Below, piece after piece: positions 33,041-44,807 of a stretch of 64,000 nt of DNA. The notes beneath the pieces were generated by a model. That model did not search any database. It was not told the DNA's origin and was given only the letters and a program-made list of their open reading frames with translations. Origin of the DNA: Benincasa hispida (taxonomy: Eukaryota; Streptophyta; Magnoliopsida; Cucurbitales; Cucurbitaceae); the NCBI RefSeq assembly GCF_009727055.1, contig NC_052353.1, positions 48,276,193 to 48,340,192 of the forward strand, in the 5' to 3' direction. Position 1 is the first letter of the stretch. Each line of letters opens with the position of its first letter. Both the position numbers and the translations under genes were made by a program.

Positions 33041-35050
33041 CTTTTGTTAGATGGTTCTAATCCATTTGATGTAATCTATAATTCTATATATCCTTTGTTA
33101 TTGTTTAGTTATATTGTTTTCATCATTGACAGGATCGTTCTCTAGTCACAACCCCTAAACGACCCGAGATGGTCGAACCAAGGAAAATTGTAAGCCACCA
33201 TCTTAGATAATTTTCTTCTTTTATACACTAAGAGATTTTACTTATAAGACTAGCACATTGGTAGAGAAACTTAACTATTTCGCGAGTTTCTAATCTGACA
33301 ATGTATACCAAGATCAAGGTTCATTTTTTTGGTAGCTTGATAATAAAATAATTGAGACACAATATGTATGTGTGTGGGTGTTCAAGGGCTAGGTCTACCC
33401 ATGCAACTATAACGATTTTAGCATTCATAGTAGTGAGTAAAAACTTGTTACAAAATTGTTATGGTGTATTTCAGGTAAAAGAATCTTTTGTATTTGCAGA
33501 AATCTCATAGATATGAAGCTTATGGATCGAAGACTAAGGAACAAATATAAAGAAACAATAACAACCATGAATTTTAACTTATTTTGTATTCTTGTTCTTT
33601 TTCTTTAAGTTTGACTTGAACATAGTAATTCACTTTGATTTTAATTCTATCAAGTATCTAGTTTCTTGAAAGGAAAGTATAAGTCAGGAGAGAAACTGAA
33701 TGAATATTAGTGAAGTCCCTTTCCTATATATTTTCTCTCTTTGATATATATACAGTCACTCCTTTTCTCTTTATGCCAGTAAATAGAAGTTATTAGGAAG
33801 GATTTCTCTCAACTTCTTCATTTACCAGGTGCATTATCTCTTTATCAAAATTATTGGACATTTGAAGTTAATGTTAGTTACTAAATCCTTCCACCTATAA
33901 ACCCCTCTTGTTATGTGATTTCAAAATCAGCTTTGAAATTTCCTTTTCTTTTGTTTTTTATTTTTGCTTTTTTTCCCCTTAAATTCATAGTTAACGATTC
34001 ACGAACATAGATACTTCACGATCATCATGAACACAAGTGATGGGAAGATTTGAAAACATATAGGTTGAGTCATCTAATCGGCGAGATGGATTTGTCATGA
34101 ATACAAGTGGGCAAGATAGATCTGCTATAATAGAGGAAGGAATCTCATATATTCACGATGGATCTAAAATAGATGGGTTAGACGAGACGTGAGTGTTGAG
34201 ATTCAAATTTGGAAATCTTCTAATATGGAAGATAAAGATGCTTTACTGGGGCAGAGGCGTGGTGGCATGAGGTGGCAGGCAACAATCTTTGTTCCATGAT
34301 TTTATTTTCAATGTTTTGGGAATTTTTCTATTGATTCAGTTTAGTTCGCTTAACCCTATGATTTCCCTAGACTTCTTAGTAATAGTGTATCTAGATGCAT
34401 TAACTTGTTGTCTAACTGATTTGTTATCTTGTTGATATTTCTCATAGAGTTTTTTTAGCACTCTAGTTTTGGTGTTATGCTTCTAATTCATATTTCTCTA
34501 TATGTTTCGACCATTGAAACTTTAGTCGAGAAATTCATCGTTAAAATGGATCTAAGTCAACTAAAATCTTTTGTCACAAAAAAAAGTTTATTGCAAGTAA
34601 TGATATTAGACTTTTGAGGTGTTTTGTAAGTAAATTTTATAAAATCTCTAGTTTTTTTATCCTTCTAATTTAAATTTAATAGAATCACAATGATGAGTGT
34701 AATATGCAACATATCACTTTTTTTTTTTTTTTTTTCACACAAATAGTAGGTTAGGTTCACTTCGAATATGTCTCTGTGTTGGTGTTCTTTCTATATTGAT
34801 TCTAGATGTGGAATGTTTCATTGTTGGAAACAGCTTTACTTTTTGGCAATATAAATTTTACTTTCGGCACTTTTTTTTTCGTTTTTATAATTGAGAAACG
34901 ATATTTTAACTTGCAAGTTTTTGTTCCCTATATTTCTAGCAATTGATAAGGCACACTTTCCTATCTCAGCCAACTTTTGACCATTGTTAAAATATTTTCC
35001 CACAATGGAAATACATGTCTTCCGAACTTGGAGTTCTATTTCCATCTTAG
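33041..35050. other. AT-rich DNA, no gene seen
   Basis: Both strands were read. Only short, unrelated open frames exist. A T-run of about 18-19 nt is present at about 34719-34737. I recognise no element boundaries. It may contain the start of the copia-2 LTR at its right end. Confidence 0.5.
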
Positions 35051-35896
35051 GGGCAATGCTTTTTATTTTCTTTATCATGGGGTCAATTCTTATGCTTTTT
35101 ATTATCATGTTTGGGGTTTCTATAGAGAATGAAAGTTGGTCTAGGAGAGGTGCACGATTTTGGTGGAGGGGCAAGACTATTTAGTTTTTTTTTGTTTACT
35201 TTTGGGTGAGCAACCAAAGATGTATGCGGGAGTGGTGACAACGTGAACCAAAAACACCAGCTCTTTTTGAGCTCTCTGTCTCCCATTTTCTGTTCAAATA
35301 AACACAAAACATTTAGCAAGTTGTTACAAACTGTTTTCTATTCATCAACTATCTTTATAAAAAGGAACACACATAAAGAATATAAGTATATGTGTTTTTG
35401 CTTTCATTCCAGTGTGAGAAACCAGTGAATATTTTTTAGAGAGGAAGCTGTGAAAGGAAAACTTATCTGAGTGTTTATTTTTTTTTTAATCTTGAAGTCG
35501 TTGAATGAAGAACTTGAAGATCTTTTCAATGTAGGTGGAGTAAGATCACTGAACCACTATATATTATTGTGTTCATTTCTTTTTCCTCTCCTTGAATTTC
35601 TGATTGCATGTTCATAAAACTTAGAAATTTGAGATTGAAAGGCTTAACCCTAGCATGAACAGTAGAGAGAAAAGAAGGTAAGAACACTTTCATTTTGTTT
35701 TTTCTTTTTCTGACAAAATGAACTGTAGAAAGGAAAATGGAAACTTAGGTTTCACATGTTTGTAGATGAGATACGTGGCCTAGGGAGTTCTACACACATC
35801 AGTTACCACTGTCTTTTGCATTTTGCATCTACTCAAACAAGGACTTATTTCTTGGGCCTAGCATTCCTTTTACTTTTGGGCCCATTGTAATATCGA
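35051..35896 (+). mobile_element. probable copia-2 5' LTR (start not defined)
   Basis: This non-coding stretch ends just before a methionine-tRNA-like primer site. A TATA-type CTTTATAAAAAGG lies at about 35350, where a transcription start would be sensible. The start of the LTR cannot be placed because no 3' partner is present. Confidence 0.4.
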
Positions 35897-35897
35897 T

Positions 35898-35909
35898 TGG
35901 TATGAAAGC
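35898..35909 (+). promoter_or_regulatory. degenerate copia-2 primer binding site (tRNA-iMet type)
   Basis: TGGTATGAAAGC compares with TGGTATCAGAGC, the complement of the initiator tRNA-Met 3' end used by most plant copia elements. There are two mismatches. It lies 86 bp before the gag ATG at 35995. Confidence 0.6.
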
Positions 35910-35994
35910 TATATAACTTCTTGGTTTTCTTGGAATCTCATCGGTTTCTTGAAATTCTTGAGGTAGCATAAGTCAGATTCTTGAAGTTCTTGGG

Positions 35995-36735
35995 ATGACC
36001 ACTGCTAAATTCGAAATTGAGAAGTTTAATGGAATTGGAGATTTGGCATTATGGACAAAAAGGGTCGAGGCCTTTTTGATCTCACAAAAGGCCCTAAAAG
36101 CTTTGGATGATCCAAAGTCCCTTCCAACCTCTTTAAGTGCTGAAGATAAGTAGAACATGGAAGAAATCGCATATGGAACTCTAGTACTTAATATTTCTGA
36201 CAATGTTCTTAGACAAGTCATAAATAAAAATACTGCATATGAAGTATGGGAGAAATGGATGGCTCTCTATGATAACAAGGATCTTCCTAACAAACTATAC
36301 ATTGGAGAAAGACTCTTCTCCTTTAAAATAAATCACTCCAAGTCCTTGAATGAAAATCTAGATGAATTTAAGAGACTTACAAATGAATTTAATCAATCCA
36401 GGGAGAAACTAGGAGCAGAAAGTGAGGTTGCCTTGCTGGTTAACTCACTTCATGACGCCTATAAAGAGGTAAAAATAGCTCTGAAATATGGAAGAGAGAC
36501 TGTGACATTAGACATTGTAATTACAGCCCCAAGGACTAGAGAATTAGAGTTACAAACAAAAGGTAAGAGTGTTGGTGGTGATGAGTCCCTGATCTCTAAA
36601 GGCAATAATCAGTTTAAGAAAGGCTCTTTCAACAAGAATCAAAAAGTGCATAGAGAAAGGCCAGTCTTGAAATGTTTTATCTGCCATAAGGAATGGAATT
36701 TCAAGAGGAATTGCCCTGAAAAAGGAAAACACTAG
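35995..36735 (+). pseudogene. copia-2 gag
   Basis: Gag starts at ATG 35995 (MTTAKFEIEKFNGIGDLALW), which places a canonical copia Gag N-terminus 90 bp after the primer site. A TAG at 36151 breaks it, and the same phase is open from 36157 to 36735. The gag core reads YIGERLFSFKI, ENLDEFKRLTNEF, LLVNSLHDAYKEVK and ALKYGRETVT. The zinc knuckle is CFICHKEWNFKRNC: three cysteines remain, but the glycine-histidine pair is Trp-Asn, so the CCHC metal site is lost. It is related to copia-1 gag but is a different copy. Confidence 0.9.
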
Positions 36736-37172
36736 AGAAGACATGATAATAGAAAATAGAAGCCATATGGTAGAGGTGATTGAACCAGAAATAGAAACTT
36801 CAGAAATGATGATCAAAGGAATTCAATGGAGTATGGGAGAAATCAGAGGCCTGCTAGAGAGGAAATCTATTATATTGAGGTTCTTACTACTACAAATAAG
36901 AAGGCCATGGACTATGAAACTAAGGATGGAGACTGGGTCATAGACTCGAGATGTACCTATCATATGACTTCCAAAAGGAGCTGGTTTGTTCAGTACAAGT
37001 CAGAGGAATGAGACTCGGTTTACATGGAAAATAACAATGAATGTGAGATAATTGGTAGGGGCTCAATTATTACTAAAATTCTCAGATAACAGAGAAGTAC
37101 TTTTAAGAGATGTTAGGCATGTTCCAAAGCTCAAGAGAAATCTCATCTCTTTGGGCATGCTTGATGATTAGG
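36736..37172 (+). pseudogene. copia-2 protease region
   Basis: The same phase continues with DWVIDSRCTYHMTSKRSWF. The catalytic triad D-S-G reads D-S-R. A TGA at 37009 follows, and after a phase change near 37077 comes LLRDVRHVPKLKRNLISLGM. The homology stops at the edge of gypsy C and continues at 41825 (GCTFTGERNTLKI). Confidence 0.87.
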
Positions 37173-38738
37173 TGTTGATATTATTTCGGAATGCAAATAT
37201 GATGCATGTCTTATGCTATGCATTTGTACCCATGCATCGAAGTCCATGTATTGGAATGGAAAGTATGTGTTAATCTAGTATGCAATGACCATGCATTCCT
37301 ATCACAAGTTTTCTTGCCTTCTCGTCAAGTATAATGAGAACACAAGTTTCTCGGGTGATCCGAGGTCGAACTCAGGGCTTGTAACTCAATAATGTTTGTA
37401 AAGCTATGCATTTGAGGCAATGAATAAAAGTAGAAAAAAAAAAAAGAAGTTAATAGATTACACTCTACTCCTACTTCAAACTAAACAGATTAAGCAATGG
37501 AAGATTTGCAATGAGAATTGGTAGATATGCAACAACTGTTAACGTATAGTAATGTTAATTATCTTAGTCACTCGAGTAATCCTAGCTCGCCACACTAACG
37601 CATCGCACACCTCTCGGTGGCCAGCCATATGCCTATATCTCTATAGTGCATGGTTGCGTCGAGCTTAAGATTCTGCCTATCTCTAGGAACAATGCATAAT
37701 CTACTTTAGTGTGTTCCACCCTTCACCTTCTCAGGCAGTTGGTGCGGCTAATTAGCTCATAGACAAGCATTGCGACATCCTATAGACAAGCATTGCTACA
37801 ACCTCACACCAAGCAAAGAAGATTAACTCACTATACTCACGCAACGCACACCTCTCGGTGGATTTCTATATGCATCCTATCTCTAGGCTACACGATTGAG
37901 TATGAGACCGTCTTTGATAACTAAACGAAAGAGATAAATGATGATAAAGATAAAGAAGATGAATAAGATGCCGTTTGAGGAAATGTATGAATGCATTGAT
38001 TATAAAATGTGTCTTAAGCCAAAATGTAATACAATACAGAGATCAGAAGAGAAATTAAAGGCTATGCGTCAAGGCTGCTGGTGGTGCCATGGATGGATGG
38101 TGGAGAAGTCTCTCTCAAGCTCTATCTCTGGTGAAAACTCTAGTCATCACTCGGAATGGGTTGTGGAGGTGAATAATCCTTGAAGAGAATCTCGCTCATG
38201 CTCTCATTTGTGACTGCGAGCATCTGCCTTAAGGCAGAACCTCGGATGCCTTGAAGTGAAGATCCAAGCTGCTATTTATAGAGCTTAAATGCCAAAAACT
38301 TTCATGATTGCGTTCTGCCTCACTACCGCCGTTGTCGTGGTATGGGAAATGTCAACATCATCTTATCTTATTGATACTCCGAAGGTATGCATTTGTGTTT
38401 GCTTCTCTTGAGGTGGCAACGCATTCCATCTACCTTGCGAGCAGACTTCTATCAATTTGTGGATGCAACATCCCATGTGACGAACTTAATCAATTCATGC
38501 ATTCAACCTTGCGTCAGTCTGGGTTTGACGCATGCGATCAACTCTTGTATTATCTGCAAAAATGAACACTTTGACCCGGAAAAATGCATGGTATAGGGTT
38601 AGTGAGGATTTTTGGTGCTGTTCGACGCAAGCTCACTTTTCACATGAATTCTTATTATTATCAACGCATATTCTTGCTTATTGGCCCTCATAATTCTAAG
38701 TAAAAGGCTATAAAAGCTTGCATTTCTACGAGCTATCA
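37173..38738 (-). repeat. gypsy C 3' LTR
   Basis: The plus-strand ends are TGTTGATATT and GAGCTATCA. It is nearly collinear with 40263-41824, differing by scattered, mainly transition, changes and small indels. A TATAAATA box (minus strand) lies at 38273-38280. The minus-strand start TGATAGCTCG forms an imperfect version of the terminal stem-loop. Confidence 0.93.
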
Positions 38739-38751
38739 CACCCCCAAACTT
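38739..38751 (-). promoter_or_regulatory. gypsy C polypurine tract
   Basis: Read on the minus strand it is AAGTTTGGGGGTG, directly before the LTR start TGATAGCTCG. It is equivalent to the gypsy B tract at 29399. Confidence 0.87.
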
Positions 38752-39065
38752 AGAATCATGTTTGTCCTCAAGCATGTCTTATACTTAGGAAATTCAAAAT
38801 TCACTCTCTGGCTTTTCCTATGCGATGACTAGCTTTTTAACATATAATTCACTCGTGCCTCTAACCTTGGCAGCAACACTCTCCTTAACGTTGGCTACTT
38901 CTTCAAAGAGATATTTTCTATGTTTAAATCTGATAAGCCTCTGCTCAAAAGTCTTTTTACCCATTTCTGTCAACTTTGTGTTCGACTTTTTAAAATGGGT
39001 CCATTTAAATCAATTCAAATCTTCGCGATATATTATTAGGTTAATGCATTGAACCTTGTTACGCT

Positions 39066-39111
39066 CTTCATTTTTGCTTGCCCCCACGGGTGTCATGTGG
39101 ACATTCAACTT
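39066..39111 (-). repeat. conserved pre-PPT box (gypsy C copy)
   Basis: The minus strand reads AGTTGAATGTCCACATGACA, then CCCGTGGGGGCAAGC and AAAAATGAAG. It is the same box as gypsy B 28830 and 29011. Confidence 0.82.
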
Positions 39112-39207
39112 CGGTTGTGTGCCATGTTTAACTCAACTCTTACCTTGGCTTGTTTGGGTTGCGCCAGACAGAGCAGTTGTCCTTATGCATTGATCTTAAC
39201 CACTCAC

Positions 39208-39253
39208 TTTCATTTTGGCTTACCTGCAGAGGTGTCATGTGAAGTATCCAACA
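39208..39253 (-). repeat. conserved pre-PPT box (gypsy C second copy)
   Basis: The minus strand reads GTTGGATACTTCACATGACA, then CCTCTGCAGGTAAGCC and AAAATGAAAG. It lies about 142 bp from the other gypsy C copy. Confidence 0.82.
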
Positions 39254-39719
39254 ACGAGTAAGTGACTTTCACAACTTTAACTCATATCAGCATGGGTTTC
39301 CCCTTTTGCGCTGACAGTGGAGTCTTTATGATTGTTTTTTTTTTTAAAAAAAAAATAAACATCGCAATGTATAGGTTGGATGCATTTGTTCGGACCACTG
39401 CCTTCCCCAAACTTAGAGAGTAGCAGGGATCCTTGCCAAAACGCTAAAAACAAACTCATCAGGGATGTGGTAAAAGATGTTTGAGCAGAGGTTTACACGT
39501 AATAAAACTTAAGAATGTCAAACTTTTAAGAAGCTACTAAAGTGGGGTGAACTATGCAACTTTTAGTTGGTTGATGTAGTGAATTATAAGTATCATAGAT
39601 GCTGATTTATCAACACATAAGAAAGCAAGTGGGCAAAGAAGAATTTAAGAAGGATAACGCATAAAATATGACAAGAAAGGACCTATTGAGCAGAATATCA
39701 ATTTTGTCAATACTTTTAA

Positions 39720-40190
39720 TTCATGTTGGGAAATAGCCATGCGTTGAATGATGGAGAAGATTCTTCTTCTGAACCATCACAGCGAATGAAGTTATTAACA
39801 CACCTATAAAGAGCAAACACACATTCATCCAAGAAAGCAGCTGCAAATCCAAAATAATAATATTCAAATAAATAGACTAAAGTTAAGTAGGAAAGAAAAT
39901 TAAAGATAGGGTAGAAGACGTCCTTGGAGAAATTGGAATGAAACCACCACAAGGAGTCTTCCATGCAGGAGATTGATCTCAATTGCTTAGGTCAAGGAAC
40001 TCGTTGTCCTGACCATTGAAGCTTCCAGCACTTGTTGAACGCATGACGGTTAACATGCTCCTAAGATTGCTTCCAGCTCATATGACATATAGCCTTTCTA
40101 TCTCGGGGTCAACATTGAATTTCGGTGCATCGCCTTCACTCACATATCGTTTGCAATTGGTTGCAGAAGATACAACACGCCCAAGATTAA
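39720..40190 (-). pseudogene. gypsy C gag N-terminal remnant
   Basis: The minus-strand translation just after the primer site reads SEGDAPKFNVDPEIERL, similar to the start of gypsy Gag proteins (gypsy B has a DPEI motif at the same place). Short, stop-broken Gag-like sequence follows to about 39720. No capsid core or zinc knuckle is recognisable. Confidence 0.55.
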
Positions 40191-40238
40191 AAAAGTGCCT
40201 GCGAAAACACAAAACTTAACAAACTATTAGCTGCCAAG

Positions 40239-40253
40239 TCCCTAACAATGACA
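40239..40253 (-). promoter_or_regulatory. decayed gypsy C primer binding site
   Basis: The minus strand reads TGTCATTGTTAGGGA about 10 bases after the 5' LTR, followed by CTTGGCAGC. It resembles the tRNA-Asp type TGGCGCCGTTGCCGGGGA after several C-to-T and G-to-A changes and a small deletion. Confidence 0.5.
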
Positions 40254-40262
40254 TAAAAAACT

Positions 40263-41824
40263 TGTTGATATTATTTTGGAATGCAAATATGATGCATGTC
40301 TTATGCTATGCGTTTGTACCCATGCGTCGGAGGTCATGCGTTCGAATGGATAGTATACGTTAATCTAGTATGCAATGACCATGCGTTCCTATCACAAGTT
40401 TTCTTGCCTTCTCGCCAAGTATAACGAGAACACAAGTTTCTCAGGTGATCTAAGGTCGAACTCAGGGACTTGTAACTCAATAATGTTTGTAAAGCTATGC
40501 GTTTGAGGCGATGAATAAAAGTAAAAAAAAAAAAAAAAAGTTAATGGATTACACTCTACTCCTACTCCTAACTAAACAGATTGAGCGATGGAAGATTTGT
40601 GATGAGAATTGGTAGATATACAACAACTGTTAACGCATAGTAATGTTAATTATCTTAAGTCGCTTGAGTAATCCCAACTGCCACACTAACGCATCACACA
40701 CCTCTCGGTGGCCAGCTGCATACCTATATCTCTATAGTGCATGGTTGCGTTGAGCTTAAGATTGTGCCTATCTCTAAGAACAATGCATACTCTACTTTAG
40801 TGTGTTCCACCCTTCACCTTCTCAAGTAGTTGGTATGGCTAATTAACTCATAGACAAGCATTGCAACATCATGTAGGAAAGTATTGCTACAGCCTCACAC
40901 CAAGCAAAGAAGATTAACTCACTATACTCATGCAATGCACACCTCTTGGTGGATTGCTACATGCGTCCTATCTCTAGGCTACACGATTGAGAATGCGACC
41001 ATCCTTGATAACTAAACGAAAGAGATAAACGATGATAAAGATAAAGAAGACGAAGAAGATGACGTTGAGGGAATGTAAGAATGCACTGATTATAAAATGT
41101 CTTAAGCCAATGTAATATAATACAGAGATCAGAAGATAAATTAAAAGCTATGCGTTAAGGCTGCTAGTGGTGCCATGAATGGATGGTGGAGAAGTCTCTC
41201 TCGAGCTCTATCTCCGGCGGAAACTTCGATCGTCACTTGGAATGGGTTATGGTGGTGAAGAATCCTCGTAGACAATCTCACTCATGCTCTCATCTATGAC
41301 TGCGAGCATCTGCCTTAAGGCAGAAGCTCGGATGCCTTGAAGTGAAGGTCCAAGGTGCTATTTATAGAGCTCAAACGTCGACAGCCTTCATGATTGCGTT
41401 TTGCCTCACTGCCACCATTGTCACAGTATGGGTAATGTCAACATCATCTTATCTTATTGATACTCCCAAGGTATGCGTTCGTGCTTGCTTCTCTTGAGGT
41501 GCCAACACATTCAATCTACCTTTCGAGCAGACTTCTATCAATCTGTGGATGCAACATTCCATGCGACAAACATAATCAATTCATGCATTCAACCTTGCAT
41601 CGGTTTGGGTTCGACGCATGTGATCAACTCTTGTATTATCTGCAAAAATGAACACTTTGACCTAGAAAAACTCATGGTAAAGGGTTAGTGATGATTTTTG
41701 GTGCTGTTCAATGCAAGCTCACTTTTCACATGAATTCTTAGTATTATCAACTCATATTCTTGCTTATTGGCTCTCATAATTCTAAGTAAAAGGCTATAAA
41801 AGCTTGCATTTCTACGAGCTATCA
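40263..41824 (-). repeat. gypsy C 5' LTR
   Basis: This is the partner of 37173-38738. The TATAAATA box (minus) is at 41359-41366. It ends at 41824 beside the TTAGA half of the target duplication. Confidence 0.93.
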
Positions 41825-42870
41825 TTAGAGTTGTACATTCACTGGAGAAAGAAATACTTTGAAGATAAAAAAATAGGGAAGGATAATCCTTGTTGGAAAG
41901 AAAATTGATGGTCTATATGTTTTGAAGAAGGTTAATAAACCTATGTATGCTCTATTGTCAGAAACTAAGAAGGATAGTGAATTTGGGAAGACTTTCATAT
42001 ATTAGTGAAAAAGGTCTTAATGAACTCTTGAAGCAAGGTTTCATTCAGTCTAGAGACATTAAAAGTTTTAGTTTCTATTAACATTGTGTGCTTGGAAAGT
42101 CTAAGAGAATGAAGTTCACAAAAAGGGTTCATTCTACCAAGACCATCCTTGACTATATTCATGGAGACCTTTGGGATCCTGCAACAAACCCTTCCTAGGG
42201 AGCTCCAGGTATTTTCGATCTCTTATTGATGACTTCTCTAGCAAAGTGTGGACCTATTCTCTAAGTCTAAAGATTAAATCTTTGAATGTTTTAAAAATTG
42301 GAAGACCAATGTAGAAACTCAAACTGAGAGGAAAATTAAATTCTTCAGAATTGATAATGGCCTAGAATTTCTAATGAATAATTTTAACTCTCTTTGTCTT
42401 TTGTGTGGAATAACTAGACATAGCATAGTAGTCTATACTCCTCAAGAAAATGGAGTTGTAAAGAGAATGAATAGAACTTTGATGGAAAGGGTTAGGTGTA
42501 TACTGTCTGAAGCAAAAATAGCAGAGGACTTTTGGGAAGAAGCTTTAGCCATAACAACATTTACAATCAACAAAAGCCCTAGTTTTTCTATTGATATGAA
42601 AACCTCTGAAGAAAAATGGAGAAGAACACCCCTAATTTGTCAATTCTAAAGCCTTTTGTTTGCACTGCTTATGTTCATATTAAACAAGCAAGCTGGAACC
42701 TAGAGCATTGACATGCATGTTCATAGGGTATCTTGAAAGAGTAAAAGGCTTCAAATTTTGGGATTTCAGTTTTAATAGAAGTCTAATCAGCAGAGATGTA
42801 ATATTCAAAGAGAATGAGTCCTATATGGATTTTGAAACAGTAAAGCATTCAGTTAAGGAAGATTAGTTTT
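41825..42870 (+). pseudogene. copia-2 integrase region (degenerate)
   Basis: Right of gypsy C the copia-2 sequence resumes with GCTFTGERNTLKI, a GAG-pre-integrase remnant (FGKLSYISEKGLNELLKQG), DYIHGDLWDPA with the first catalytic Asp, IDDFSSKVWTYS, and an Asp-Asn pair at about 42353. The open part 42374-42649 reads TPQENGVVKRMNRT; the catalytic Glu is Lys-shifted (VVKR for VAER). FWEEAL and a C-terminal FIGYLERVKGFKFW follow. There are many stops and phase changes. Confidence 0.85.
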
Positions 42871-43515
42871 ACCCTTCTTCCATCTCACGTGTTAAAGTTC
42901 ATCATAGCATTCAATAGATGAGCAAGTACAACTCTCTAATGTTCTAGGCACTTCTGAAGATAGAACTGCAGGGTAAACTGAAAATCTAGAAGGCTATCTT
43001 ATTTCAAGAGATGGAGGAAGAAGGACCATCAGGCTTCCTTCTAAATTTGCAAGGGTTGACTGTATTTCTAATCACTCTATTGATGATGACAGTGAAGAAC
43101 CTAACATTTTTAGGAAGCCCTTAATAGTGAAGAGCAGAATGAATGGCTTACAGTTATGAAAAGTCAACTTGATTCACTATACAAAAATAATATGTGGGAG
43201 CTGACTGATAAACCATTCAACAAACGATTCATTCCTTGTAAGTGGGTTTATAAGAAGAAATACTTGGTAAAAACCAATCAAGAAGTGAAATATAAAGCCA
43301 GTCTAATTTTCAAGGGCTTTAAGTAGAAAAAGAGAGTCGATTATTCAAAGATCCTCTCTCCAGTGGTGAAACACACCTCAATCAGGGTTCTCTCTATTGT
43401 GGCTTGTGAAGACCTTGAACTAGAGCAAATCGTTACTACAACTTTCCTACGTGGAAGCTTGGAGGAAGAACTCTATAGAGCAACCTAAGGGTTTTAAGGT
43501 TTAAGAGAAGTCAGA
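42871..43515 (+). pseudogene. copia-2 reverse transcriptase, N-terminal part (truncated)
   Basis: The RVT_2 start reads EWLTVMKSQLDSLYKNNMWE, then RFIPCKWVYKKKY, YKASLIFKGFK, VDYSKILSPVVKHTSIRVL and TTFLRGSLEEELY. The first catalytic Asp (LDVKTAFL in relatives) is absent (IVTTTFL). A TAG at 43324 is read where family members have Gln. Homology ends near 43500, so the YVDD box and RNase H are missing. An inverted copia LTR piece follows. Confidence 0.83.
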
Positions 43516-44700
43516 AGTGATAGAGTTGATATTCAACATGCGAAAGCAATTAAGAATCTAAATACCCTAACTCCATCAATTTTAGCTATTTAGCATGCAT
43601 GTTCAAGAAGAAAACAAAAATAGGGTTTCTAGTGTGCAACCTTTGTAGATTCCTCTGAATTGTTTCCTATCTCCACAAATTTCTTCTTCAATCTTTGAAG
43701 AAGATTACCTAAGAAGTCTTCTCTACTAAACTCAGCCTTAGATTGGAGTGTGGCCTCCAAATTGAGTGAGAAAAGGATGATTTTTTTTTTTTTTTTTTAG
43801 TTAAAGATGTGAAAAACCAAAAAGAACATAAGCTGCAAAATTTTGTCAAAATGTGGAATTGCATGATCCCTAAAATTCATGAAATAAGTCGAATTTAAAC
43901 AACTTCATCATGCACTTCAGAATTAACCACAATCGGACACTCATTTTTCACTTAAACTAAGTGGATTAGGTGAAAGTGGGAAAATCCCACTCTCAACTCA
44001 TTTCTCAATTTTCCAATTAATTCAATTTTTAATAATAAAAATCAAACTAAACAAATTTTAAATCTAAATTTGAAATTACCAAATTGAAAAAAAATATATT
44101 TTTTAATTAATTAATTAAAAAAATTAATTAATTAATTTAACAATTAATTCAATATCAAATATAATAAAACTCCTAATTCAAACATGAATCCCTATTCATG
44201 TAAGTAATTAATAAAATTTGAATACCTTCAACTATAAAAAGCCTTTAATTTGTTTAATTTAAACGTTAATTATATCAAATACAATTATATAAACCCTAAT
44301 CTGAATTTGAAAGTTTCAAATTCACTCAACACGCTATTCTAAGATTTAATCCTTTCTACTAGCTAGTAGAGGGACATAATAGATCAACAGATCATGAGCT
44401 CCAACGATTTGAAATTAATTGGCTAAACTCTTTAAACCAAATTAATCAATATTCGTTAACTATCGAGACATATCACTATAGCTTATTAATTGCACTCTCC
44501 TCACTATATATATATTTCTGTTCACTTGAATTAACTATAATCAGTAAGTTGATCCTTCGCTGGTCGTTCATATTTACAATTAGATCAAAATTATCGTTTT
44601 GTCTCTACAATCATCTTATTCCTTAAGTCTCCACTAATCCTCTAAAAAACAATTAGTTTACAGTCCTACCAATAAACCAGATCCTTCTCAGCCACAAGCA
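43516..44700 (-). mobile_element. copia LTR D, inverted partial copy
   Basis: Its reverse complement follows the block order of 47655-49547. Examples are GGTCGTTCATATTTACA with TAGATCAAAATTATCGTTTT near 44560-44605 (matching about 48395-48445 reversed), the GATCATGAGCTCCAACGATT block near 44390, and GTGGGAAAATCCCA near 43976. The copy is partial. It contains long AT-rich AATTAATTAA runs and an 18-19 nt T-run at about 43781-43799. Confidence 0.72.
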
Positions 44701-44807
44701 ATGATCAAAATAGACACATGATATAAGAAAAACAAAACGGTGAAGCAGTAGAGAATAAGCGTCCCTGGAGTATATGTCTTGATTCAAACATAAGGGCACT
44801 TCAATAC

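Larger units (their letters stand above)
37173..41824 (-). mobile_element. gypsy C, LTR element with deleted internal region, nested in copia-2
   Basis: The element has two LTRs of 1566 and 1562 bp around only 1524 bp of internal DNA. Flanks are TTAGG (37168-37172) and TTAGA (41825-41829), a 5-bp target duplication with one mismatch. On the minus strand the order is 5' LTR (41824 to 40263), decayed tRNA-Asp-type primer site, gag remnant, 3' region with two conserved boxes, polypurine tract, and 3' LTR (38738 to 37173). Protease, RT, RNase H and integrase are absent. It could only have moved with proteins from a relative, or it lost the pol region after insertion. Confidence 0.93.

Noticed and set aside
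34836..35319. Overlapping frames on both strands (78-112 codons)
   Set aside because: No recognisable motif; they probably lie in or near the copia-2 LTR.
38308..38596. Open frames at 38308-38596 and near-identical ones at 41457-41688
   Set aside because: They are the two LTRs of gypsy C; the similarity is due to LTR pairing, not to a gene family.
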